From contig JADZCV010000010.1 of NCBI GenBank assembly GCA_020851375.1, positions 1-64,000 of the forward strand: DNA of 64,000 bases, written 5' to 3'. The notes under the pieces are model-generated. The model saw only the letters and a program-made list of their open reading frames with translations. It searched no databases and had not been told where the DNA came from. Shown here in pieces: positions 50,239 to 57,822 of this stretch. This stretch comes from Nitrospirota bacterium (GTDB lineage: Bacteria > Nitrospirota > 9FT-COMBO-42-15 > HDB-SIOI813). The translations under genes and the position numbers were made by a program. Numbering within the stretch: position 1 is the stretch's first letter; each line of letters opens with the position of its first letter.

Positions 50239-51196
50239 ATGGCGTTACTGCCCTCATCATTCTTGGATATGCCTCTGATTCAAATACAACATTGCCGCTT
50301 TTTCCGGAAGACAGTTCTATCCTTATCTTAATTACAGTCTTTCCGTTCACGCCGAGGAGGCGTTCCACCCTGAATTGTGAAACATTGTCTGTAAGCTTAT
50401 TATTGGTTATGACATTAGTCCCTGCAGATGGGTTCCAGACGACCTTCCTTTCATATAGTGAACCACTGCTTACATAATATATAAGCGGGTCAACAGGGTC
50501 TTCATCAACGGCGCCATCCTCATCATCATCAGCTACACTCCCTTCGTCAACAGAGCCGTCACCATCATCATCCTGTGAACAGACACCAGGACATCCGTCG
50601 CTATTCATGTCAGCAATTAATTCTTCATCATAATTGCTGTCGGAATCATTATCGAGGCCATCTCCCTGGGTATCTTCATCAGTGCTCCCATCCTCGTCGT
50701 CATCAAGTTTTGCCCCTGCCCCTCCTTCATCAGTATTGCCGTCGCCGTCATCATCAAAACCGGCAAGTCCAGGCTGGCCGTCATTGCCAATGTCGCCGCT
50801 ACCATCCTCATCTATCCGGCCATCGTTGTCATTGTCAACCATGGCGCTGATTGCAAGGATATCCCGGACTGCATTTGCATTCGTTGGTATAAGGACGACG
50901 TCTGTCTCCCGTACAGCGCTTAGCATCCTGTTCATCGCATAATTGGCAGAATCAAGGAGCTCTGATTTGACCCTGTTTTCTCTTGATGACAGAAGGCCGA
51001 TTGAAAGCAATTCACTTAAACCTGCGGCAATAATGGAGACGATAAGGATAACGATAACAAGTTCAATCAGGGTTACTCCTTTTTCGCTTGAAAATATTCT
51101 TTCAAATCCCCCCTTACCCCCCTTTTCCAAAAGGGGGAAGCTGATTTTACCCTTTGAAAAAGACAGATTAAGGGGGACGTTATTAAAATGTATCAT
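50237..51196 (-). CDS. PilW-like pseudopilin with acidic TSP3-type calcium-repeat insert and repeat-derived leader
   Basis: 319 residues from ATG at 51196, which overlaps the stop of the upstream pseudopilin. Residues 14-33 are encoded by a family B repeat (KGKISFPLLEKGGKGG) and form the prepilin leader. Cleavage would be EKG|VTLIELVIVILIVSII, Glu at +5. Then a pseudopilin body and, at 121-234, an Asp/Gly-rich insert with units like DNDNDGRIDEDG, DDDGDGNTDEGG, DDDEDGSTDEDT and DDDGDGSVDEGS, which resemble TSP3/EF-hand calcium loops. A last pseudopilin-like part (IKIRIELSSGKSGNVVFESE) follows. Confidence 0.85.
   Translation of the reverse strand: MIHFNNVPLNLSFSKGKISFPLLEKGGKGGFERIFSSEKGVTLIELVIVILIVSIIAAGLSELLSIGLLSSRENRVKSELLDSANYAMNRMLSAVRETDVVLIPTNANAVRDILAISAMVDNDNDGRIDEDGSGDIGNDGQPGLAGFDDDGDGNTDEGGAGAKLDDDEDGSTDEDTQGDGLDNDSDSNYDEELIADMNSDGCPGVCSQDDDGDGSVDEGSVADDDEDGAVDEDPVDPLIYYVSSGSLYERKVVWNPSAGTNVITNNKLTDNVSQFRVERLLGVNGKTVIKIRIELSSGKSGNVVFESEAYPRMMRAVTP
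51100..51182. repeat. Family B repeat at the pilV-like/pilW-like junction
   Basis: AAATCCCCCCTTACCCCCCT and TTTCCAAAAGGGGG, then a degenerate second half. It lies across the pilW-like leader, in frame. Confidence 0.85.
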
Positions 51197-51629
51197 ATGG
51201 ATAATCTGCCATTAGTGTATCAAGGGATGTTTCATCAACAGTTACGGTAATCTTTTTCAAATCTGCATCAGGGACGGCATCACCATCCCCGTCATACAAA
51301 TCCACATAAACATTTCTGTTCACTGTCCTCCCCTGTATGGTGACGGTATCGGATAATGCAGGCACAGGGGTTCCCTGCGGACTGCTTACACTTATGTCAC
51401 TAAAGTTCATTGCAACAACCTCTTCGAGCCTGCCCTGTGCGTAATAGGCCGAAGCAGCAGCCTTTTCAGCGCTGCTATTTGAACGGGATGCTGATGTATA
51501 AGAAATAAACAGAGGGAATACAATGACAGAGATGATAAGGGTTGCTATCAGGACTTCAAGCAGCGTTATTCCAATATTGTTGAGACAAGGATTTTTACTG
51601 GACCGATATTCTGCCTGTAACTGATTCAA
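51183..51629 (-). CDS. PilV-like pseudopilin (start uncertain)
   Basis: Cleavage NNIG|ITLLEVLIATLIISVIVF with Glu at +5; YYAQGRLEEVVAMNF is typical of PilV/GspI. The frame is open to 51728, but the upstream gene ends at 51595, so the start must be a non-ATG codon inside the overlap. I suggest TTG at 51629, giving a 15-20-residue leader; no good RBS is seen. It ends DYPYDTF and its stop overlaps the pilW-like ATG. Confidence 0.65.
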   Translation of the reverse strand: MNQLQAEYRSSKNPCLNNIGITLLEVLIATLIISVIVFPLFISYTSASRSNSSAEKAAASAYYAQGRLEEVVAMNFSDISVSSPQGTPVPALSDTVTIQGRTVNRNVYVDLYDGDGDAVPDADLKKITVTVDETSLDTLMADYPYDTF

Positions 51630-52422
51630 CAGTGATGGTCTTTGACCTTCCCCTGAATAATAATACAACCGTACCTCCCTGAGATGGTGAGCCGTCGGAA
51701 TGGAATATAATATCGTCACCCATTCCAAACAGCGCCGAAACTATATCCACACCACTGAGCCTCGGAGAAGTATTAAAATTGATAGAAGCGGCTTTCTTAT
51801 CCAGCTCATTGATTACAGACGCATCCCCTGTTACCACTACCGGAAGGTCTATCGTCCTGGTCTTTGTCCAGTTACTGTTTATTCCTTTGCCTGCGTCAGT
51901 AATCCTGGCGCCGTTAAAATATATTGCTATTTCTTCCGCCGTATCGGAATCATACAGACTGTAGGCAAGTTTAATATTCTCACCAGAACCATTAAAGTTA
52001 TAATCAACGCGATCCACATGTGATGTATCACCTCCGGGGATATTGCCGTACCCATTATTGTCTGCTAATAATACTGTGTCTCCGTTTGACACCCTTATAT
52101 TTCTTACGCCCCACGTCTCACTCGCAGGGGGATTCTGTTCATTGTCGAACCTCAGAAGATTATTCCCTGATGAGACATAACCTGTTAACAGGGTGCAGGA
52201 CTCCTGGGCAGGATCAAAGTCAATAATCCTTGAGGTGTTGTTATGCATCGCAAGGTCTCTTCCATATCTGAGCATATTGACTACTTCCTGTACTGCCTCA
52301 TCGAGCAGCGCCTCATCCATAACACCCTTTACGGATGGTATTGCAACGCTGGCTACAATGCCAAGAATCACTATGACCAGGACAAGCTCTATAAGGGTGA
52401 ATCCTTTTTCTCCCCTTCTCAC
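51595..52422 (-). CDS. FimT/GspH-like pseudopilin
   Basis: 275 residues. RRGEKG|FTLIELVLVIVILGIVAS, Glu at +5, then EVVNMLRYGRDLAMHNNTSR as in GspH/FimT. The body is longer than the usual 150-180. Ends GRSKTITVESVTGRISVQ, the typical GspH C-terminus. A minor pilin of the second machine. Confidence 0.85.
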   Translation of the reverse strand: MRRGEKGFTLIELVLVIVILGIVASVAIPSVKGVMDEALLDEAVQEVVNMLRYGRDLAMHNNTSRIIDFDPAQESCTLLTGYVSSGNNLLRFDNEQNPPASETWGVRNIRVSNGDTVLLADNNGYGNIPGGDTSHVDRVDYNFNGSGENIKLAYSLYDSDTAEEIAIYFNGARITDAGKGINSNWTKTRTIDLPVVVTGDASVINELDKKAASINFNTSPRLSGVDIVSALFGMGDDIIFHSDGSPSQGGTVVLLFRGRSKTITVESVTGRISVQ

Positions 52423-52471
52423 ACCTTCTCCCTTTTACCAGCCTTCAGATAAGTGTGTACTTCCGGTCCTC

Positions 52472-53011
52472 CTACCTGCTTGCATAAGTTGAATTGTTTG
52501 CAAAGAACTCCCCTGTCTGCTGTACAAACAACCACCCTTTGCTTGCAGTATCATCGGCTGTTGCTGTACCAATAGCAGCTGTCACAATATCCACCTTTAT
52601 GCCTGTTGACTGTACCTCAGTCGTATTGCTGTTCGGCAGAGGATTCTTTGGAACACTCTTTTTTAAATACGGACCGAACTTATACGTGGTTGAGTCACAA
52701 GTATCGGTTGTATTACCGGCTGAATCAGAGCAGTAAATAAGCTGTTTTGCAAAGGCATCCTCAGTGCTTGTATGTGCTACTCCCTTGTGCTGCTTGATAA
52801 CTCCAGGGTAGACACTGTTATGCTGGTGGTAGTAAAGCTCAATGGCGCTCCTTGCCGTGCTCAGGTCTGAATCAAGGGCTGAAAGCTTTGCATCCTGAGA
52901 GGATGACCTCAGCTGTGGTATTACAACTGCAGCAAGTATGGCAAGTATGATTACCACGACAAGCAGTTCAACCAGTGTAAATCCCTTTTTATTGCTCAAC
53001 CTCTTAAACAT
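52472..53011 (-). CDS. Major pilin-like protein (GspG/MshA-type)
   Basis: 179 residues. SNKKG|FTLVELLVVVIILAILAA, Glu at +5, then VVIPQLRSSSQDAKLSALDS and a body with Cys pair (IYCSDSAGNTTDTCDS), GPYLKKSVPKNPLPNSN and WLFVQQTGEFFANNSTY. Short leader, RBS AAAGGAGG before ATG. Pilus rod subunit candidate; resembles MshA and GspG. Confidence 0.9.
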   Translation of the reverse strand: MFKRLSNKKGFTLVELLVVVIILAILAAVVIPQLRSSSQDAKLSALDSDLSTARSAIELYYHQHNSVYPGVIKQHKGVAHTSTEDAFAKQLIYCSDSAGNTTDTCDSTTYKFGPYLKKSVPKNPLPNSNTTEVQSTGIKVDIVTAAIGTATADDTASKGWLFVQQTGEFFANNSTYASR

Positions 53012-53041
53012 TGCATATCCTCCTTTGGTTACGTGTTAAAA

Positions 53042-54181
53042 TCAGTGTATGCTCCTTGTAAGCCTGAAAATAGGGAGTATTAGTGAGATCACAATAACCC
53101 CTATAACGCCGCCCATTACAACGAGCAGGACAGGCTCCATTATTGTTGTAATCCTTTTAAGCGTCCTTTCTATATCCTTGTCATAATAATCGGCAAGTCT
53201 CGGCATAACCTTATCGAGTGTGCCTGTATCCTCCCCTGTGCTTATCATCTGCTTTACGGTTTCCGGGAAATATGGACTCTCTGAGACAGGCTGAGATATG
53301 GTCTTGCCGTCTTCGACGCTCTTCGATATCTTCCCAATCAACTCAGCAAATACCCTGTTTCCGACCACACCGGATGAGATGCAGAGGGAGTCCAGAAGGG
53401 GTACATTACCGTTCACGAGGGCGCCCAGTGTCCTCATAAGCCTCGAGACGTACAACTTGATAAAGAACTCTCTTATCACAGGCATCCTCAACCTGACAGT
53501 ATCCAAATACATGCCCCCCTTCTCGCCTGAGATGAATTTAACTGCCGCATACCACGAAAGGGCAATAAATATGATTATGAAATACCAATATGATACAAGA
53601 AATTTGCTTGATGCCATCAGCACTTTGGTGGTCAGCGGAAGGCTGTCATATATCTCATCAAACATGCTGCCGAATTTTGGAAACACATAGACTACTATGA
53701 ACAAGACAACTGACAACGCAAATACACTCAGGAAGACAGGATAATACATTGCCGCCCTGACTGTAGAAAGAAACTCCTGATTCTTCGTCTCCAGCGATAC
53801 AATCTGCCCGAGCATCTCTTTGAGAAAACCACCGCTCTCCCCGGCCTTTATCATGCTGATGTAAACTGATGAAAAGACCTCAGGATGCCTGTTCATAGCC
53901 TCAGACAACAACCTCCCATCTTCTATATCCCTTACAATTCCCTGCAGTATTATTCTTAATTCACTATTCCTTATCTGTGTACTGATTATATTAATGCTCT
54001 TATTTAACGGCGTCCCTGTGGCAAGCATCAGTGAGAGCTGATCCGCAAAAAATATGATTTCTCTTGAGGGCACCCTCCCTGATTTTCTCAGCCTCATTGC
54101 AGAGAAGTCCAGGTTCCTGAATATATCCACCGGATGCCGCTGCCTCACTGTGTCCTTGTCTTCTATGGTTGATATTGCCAT
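53042..54181 (-). CDS. Platform protein PilC/MshG-like
   Basis: 379 residues. Two T2SSF domains: FFADQLSLMLATGTPLNKSI and LYVSRLMRTLGALVNGNVPL, with helices such as YPVFLSVFALSVVLFIVVYV and PVLLVVMGGVIGVIVISLIL. It starts two bases after the pilB-like stop. Homologous to GspF in this window. Confidence 0.93.
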   Translation of the reverse strand: MAISTIEDKDTVRQRHPVDIFRNLDFSAMRLRKSGRVPSREIIFFADQLSLMLATGTPLNKSINIISTQIRNSELRIILQGIVRDIEDGRLLSEAMNRHPEVFSSVYISMIKAGESGGFLKEMLGQIVSLETKNQEFLSTVRAAMYYPVFLSVFALSVVLFIVVYVFPKFGSMFDEIYDSLPLTTKVLMASSKFLVSYWYFIIIFIALSWYAAVKFISGEKGGMYLDTVRLRMPVIREFFIKLYVSRLMRTLGALVNGNVPLLDSLCISSGVVGNRVFAELIGKISKSVEDGKTISQPVSESPYFPETVKQMISTGEDTGTLDKVMPRLADYYDKDIERTLKRITTIMEPVLLVVMGGVIGVIVISLILPIFRLTRSIH

Positions 54182-54182
54182 G

Positions 54183-55889
54183 TTATATACCTGTACTTAC
54201 CGCCCGCGTCACCTCTTCAAAGGTGGTTATACGGTCTCTGACCTTGTTTAGCCCCTCCGTCTCCATGTTTGAATGATTCCACTCCCTCAGCCTCTTCCGT
54301 ATCTCTTCAAGGGAAGGATTGGATAATATCATTGTCTGCAAGGACTCATTTACCTCCAATAACTCATATAACCCGGCACGTCCCTTGTAGCCGGAACCAT
54401 AACATGCAGGGCATCCCTTACCCTTTGCGATCTGCATGTCCTTTTCCGCCTCAAGGTTATATCTTTCGAGCACCGCAGAAGGGGGATAAATCAGGGTCTT
54501 GCATTCCGGGCATATCGTCCTGATAAGCCGCTGTGCAATAACACCCGTCAGGGCTGAAGATATCATGTACGGCTCTATGCCCATATCAAGCAATCTCGTA
54601 ATCGCACTTGGACTGTCATTGGTATGAAGTGTTGAAAGGACGAGGTGGCCTGTAAGAGATGACTGAATAGCTATCTCTGCCGTCTCCCTGTCCCTTATCT
54701 CACCAACCATTATTATATCCGGGTCCTGGCGGAGAGTGTGCCTCAATATAACTGAGAAGGTAAGACCTATGGCATCTCTTACCTGATTCTGATTTATTAT
54801 CTCCATCTGATATTCAACAGGGTCCTCAATAGTAACTATATTTTTCTCGATTGAATTCAGGAAACTCATGGCTGCATAAAGGGTCGTTGTCTTGCCGCTT
54901 CCGGTAGGGCCCGTAACAAGGATGAGTCCATATGGGCGTTTCAGGAGCCTTTTGAAATTTGATAATGTGTCTCCTGAAAAACCGAGCTGATTTAAGTCAA
55001 GGATGACATTTTTTTTGTCGAGGATTCGGAGGACAATCTTCTCTCCAAGAATACCAGGCATGGATGAAAACCTTAGATCAACAGACCTGCCCTCGACCAT
55101 AACCTGTATCCTTCCATCCTGGGGAAGACGCCTCTCAGCAATATCAAGATTGGCCATTACCTTCAGTCTTGAAATTATTGCAGGATAAGCATCCATAGTG
55201 TGGGTCATTACCTCATACAGCATGCCGTCAACCCTGTAACGGATACGCAGCTTTGACTTATCCGGTTCAATATGGATATCGCTCGCCTTATCCCTGATGG
55301 CACGAAGAATAATATTATTGACGACATTGATGATAGGGCTTCCCTCTTCCGGCTCTTCAATCTTCTGGAAGTCCCTCCCACGCTGAATATCCGGCTGCCT
55401 GCTGCCGTCGCCGGATGCAGCACCAAAATCACCAATCTCAATACTGTCCTTGTAGTGCTCTGCAATAGCCTTTTCTATGTCTCCTGAACGGGTAAGTACA
55501 GGCTGTACGGCAAGACCTGTGGTCTTTTCGATCTCATCAAAAACAAATATCGCCTGGGGGTCAGACGTAGCCACGATAAGGGTGTCTTTGATCCTGAACA
55601 TAGGCATAATCTTATAGAGCCTTGCCTTGTCACCTGGTATTACATTTACAATCCTTGGATCCACCAGCCCCTTTCTAAGCCATATATGCGGTATGGACAT
55701 CTGCCTGCTCAAAACCTGCAGCAGGTCTTCTTCTTTAACATAGCCGAGATCAATTACTGCCTGGCCAAGACGCTTCCCGGTCTTTTTCTGCACATCAAGG
55801 GCATTCTTACACTGCTCTTCTGACAGAAGTCCGTTCTCGACAAGCAGTTCTCCAAGTTTTTTTGACCTGGTTCGGTGTGAGGTGATCAT
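54183..55889 (-). CDS. Assembly ATPase PilB/MshE-like
   Basis: 568 residues. N-terminal GspE-N domain (LGELLVENGLLSEEQCKNAL), Walker A GPTGSGKTTT, LRQDPDIIMVGEIRD, TGHLVLSTLHTNDS, zinc-binding CPECKT and CPACYGSGYKGRAGLYE. ATG overlaps the STAS gene stop (ATGA). No PilT-type retraction ATPase gene is in the window. Confidence 0.94.
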   Translation of the reverse strand: MITSHRTRSKKLGELLVENGLLSEEQCKNALDVQKKTGKRLGQAVIDLGYVKEEDLLQVLSRQMSIPHIWLRKGLVDPRIVNVIPGDKARLYKIMPMFRIKDTLIVATSDPQAIFVFDEIEKTTGLAVQPVLTRSGDIEKAIAEHYKDSIEIGDFGAASGDGSRQPDIQRGRDFQKIEEPEEGSPIINVVNNIILRAIRDKASDIHIEPDKSKLRIRYRVDGMLYEVMTHTMDAYPAIISRLKVMANLDIAERRLPQDGRIQVMVEGRSVDLRFSSMPGILGEKIVLRILDKKNVILDLNQLGFSGDTLSNFKRLLKRPYGLILVTGPTGSGKTTTLYAAMSFLNSIEKNIVTIEDPVEYQMEIINQNQVRDAIGLTFSVILRHTLRQDPDIIMVGEIRDRETAEIAIQSSLTGHLVLSTLHTNDSPSAITRLLDMGIEPYMISSALTGVIAQRLIRTICPECKTLIYPPSAVLERYNLEAEKDMQIAKGKGCPACYGSGYKGRAGLYELLEVNESLQTMILSNPSLEEIRKRLREWNHSNMETEGLNKVRDRITTFEEVTRAVSTGI

Positions 55890-56221
55890 AGGAAACTCCG
55901 GCCTGCCTTGTCTGCACTTGTGTAGATTTCGAAGATTGAATCGAGTCTGGTCGCAGTGAGTATATCAGTGCACACGGGATTGGGATCCGCCAGTTTTATG
56001 CTGCCGCCTTTCTTTCTGACCTCGGCAAGTATGTCAAGAAGGGTTTCTATCCCTTCGCTGTCTATATAGGGAACTGAACGGAAGTTTATAACAAGCTTGT
56101 ATTCACTTTCCTTAAAACATTCTTCCACGGCCTGCCTCAATTGACTGACCCCTTCATCTGCAACAGGGGTATCAGGCTCAATATAGCTTATGACGCCTAT
56201 CTTGGTTTTCTTTATTTTCAC
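55886..56221 (-). CDS. STAS-domain protein (anti-sigma-antagonist-like)
   Basis: 111 residues from the GTG at 56221, again from a family A repeat (AGGAG 9 bases upstream); an ATG further up would start in the repeat. GVSQLRQAVEECF, YKLVINFRSVPYIDSEGIET and LLDILAEVRKKGGSIKLADP: the STAS fold, with Ser at the usual phosphorylation position of SpoIIAA-like proteins (DSEG). Coupled to pilB, downstream of a kinase-like gene. Probably a switch for the pilus machine. Confidence 0.85.
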   Translation of the reverse strand: MKIKKTKIGVISYIEPDTPVADEGVSQLRQAVEECFKESEYKLVINFRSVPYIDSEGIETLLDILAEVRKKGGSIKLADPNPVCTDILTATRLDSIFEIYTSADKAGRSFL

Positions 56222-56410
56222 CTGAAAATGCTCCTGTGTACCCGTCATTCCCGCAGAACCTGTCCCCGCATGATTTAAGCGGGGAGTGGGAATCCAGAAC
56301 CAGGCCCCGGTCTGGATTCCCGCTTACGCGGGAATGACGTTTTCATGAACCCTGGTGAGCCCTGAGCTGTGAGCTTGTCGAACAGTCGAAGGGCTCATGA
56401 CGGTTCATCT
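56219..56410. repeat. Family A repeat between the histidine-kinase-like gene and the STAS gene
   Basis: TGTACCCGTCATTCCCGCAG, CCCCGCATGATTTAAGCGGG, GATTCCCGCTTACGCGGGAA, ATGAACCCTGGTGAGCCCTG tail. Its end on the minus strand is CACAGGAGCATTTTCAGGTG, the start of the STAS gene. Confidence 0.9.
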
Positions 56411-56427
56411 GAAAACTCAGGCGATTC

Positions 56428-57669
56428 CTAACCGAGGAGATAGCCTTGTCCCACGGGCAGTACTATTGTGAAGTGACTTCCCTCTCCCTTTTTACTGCTT
56501 ACCCTTATCTCGCCCTCATGAAGTTCCACTATCTGTCTGGCAATAGAAAGCCCAAGTCCATCCCCCCTGTGTTTCCTGACCATCTCATCAGATGAACGGT
56601 AAAATTTTTCAAATATGTGAGTTATGTCATCTTCAGAGATGCCAATGCCGGTATCAATAATATGTATCAGGACATTCTCTGAATCTTCTTCTGCACGCAG
56701 CCTTACTGCACCGTTTTCAGGCGTATATTTGATTGCATTGCTTAAGACACTTTCTATAGCAAGCCCAATAAGTTCCTTATCAATGCTTACGGGAGTCAGA
56801 TCTTCCGGTATCTGAGTCCCTGTAATAATCTTTTTATTACTTTCAGCCACTGCCTTGTTAAAGACATTTTCAATAAAGTCCCTGGTCCTTGTCATAGTCC
56901 TTGAAATAACCAGCTCTCCCATCTCTATCTTTGAAAGCCGCAGGACATTGTTAACAAGGACTGACAGTCTTGCCGCCTCTCCTTCAAGATTGCGGAGGAA
57001 TTCATCTGTAAGCTCTCTGAAATTATTATTGTCATCGTGCAGCCTGGCTGAATAGGATCTTATCAGATTCAAAGGGGTTGTTATCTCCCCGGATAAATAC
57101 GAAAGAAACTCTACTTTTGCATTGTCCGCCAGCTTATGTGCAGTTACATCCTTGGCAACCAGAAGACTTCCGCCTGTATTGCCATCATCCCTGATAAGCG
57201 TCTTAAACGACACCCGCAGGCTGCTTGAACCTGTATTAAGTTCTATGGTTTTTTCCACCAGTTTGTCTGCTGATTCAGTATTCTCAAGGACGAAGGAAAG
57301 AATTTCATTATTGTTCTGACACTCTTTGATATGCTTTCCCTTTATGTCACCTCTCTTTAAATTTACAATCTGCTCCATAATGTGGTTAATTGCAAAAACA
57401 CGGTTGGAAGAATCGAGGAGCATTATCCCGTCATTAAGATTATTCAGTACAGTTTCAATCTTACTGACCTGGTAGTAGAGCAGCTTATTGGTTAGCCTGA
57501 GATCTGCAATTATTTCATCGCTTGAGTTTACAGCATCTTTTGCATTGCCTGATGGCAATACTGTGGCCTTTGGTTCCTGGCAACTGGAAGAAAGCATGTC
57601 CAGAGTCCTGATAAGCTCTGTGACAGGCCTTACATCTTTTAATGGTTTCAATATACCTGATATTTTCAT
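56428..57669 (-). CDS. PAS-containing histidine-kinase-like protein lacking the phospho-acceptor His
   Basis: 413 residues. PAS domain about 70-175 (LNDGIMLLDSSNRVFAINHI). DHp helix VEFLSYLSGEITTPLNLIRS: the expected SHELRTPL is SGEITTPL, with Gly 194 in place of His. The codon is GGG, clear in the DNA. The ATP domain is intact: N box SNAIKYTPENG, G1 DTGIGI, F box FEKFYR, G2 GDGLGLSIARQ. No membrane helix is evident, so it is cytoplasmic. No response regulator is adjacent; the STAS gene follows after a repeat. It may be an ATP-binding sensor or ATPase rather than an autokinase. Confidence 0.87.
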   Translation of the reverse strand: MKISGILKPLKDVRPVTELIRTLDMLSSSCQEPKATVLPSGNAKDAVNSSDEIIADLRLTNKLLYYQVSKIETVLNNLNDGIMLLDSSNRVFAINHIMEQIVNLKRGDIKGKHIKECQNNNEILSFVLENTESADKLVEKTIELNTGSSSLRVSFKTLIRDDGNTGGSLLVAKDVTAHKLADNAKVEFLSYLSGEITTPLNLIRSYSARLHDDNNNFRELTDEFLRNLEGEAARLSVLVNNVLRLSKIEMGELVISRTMTRTRDFIENVFNKAVAESNKKIITGTQIPEDLTPVSIDKELIGLAIESVLSNAIKYTPENGAVRLRAEEDSENVLIHIIDTGIGISEDDITHIFEKFYRSSDEMVRKHRGDGLGLSIARQIVELHEGEIRVSSKKGEGSHFTIVLPVGQGYLLG

Positions 57670-57822
57670 ACAGTCTGTTTCGCCCCCACCCCCTCCCCTC
57701 AGAGGAGGGGCGCCGACAGTCTTTTACTCCCTCCACTTGTGGGGGGATAAGAAGAGAGAAAGAAGATAAACTTGTTTCGGCTGAATTTATATCGGTATAC
57801 TTAAGGTTGGAATTAACCGGTT

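Noticed and set aside
57680-57750. CCCCTCAGAGGAGGGG-like dyad before the kinase-like gene as a further repeat or terminator
   Set aside because: Single copy in the window, imperfect, and no T-run.
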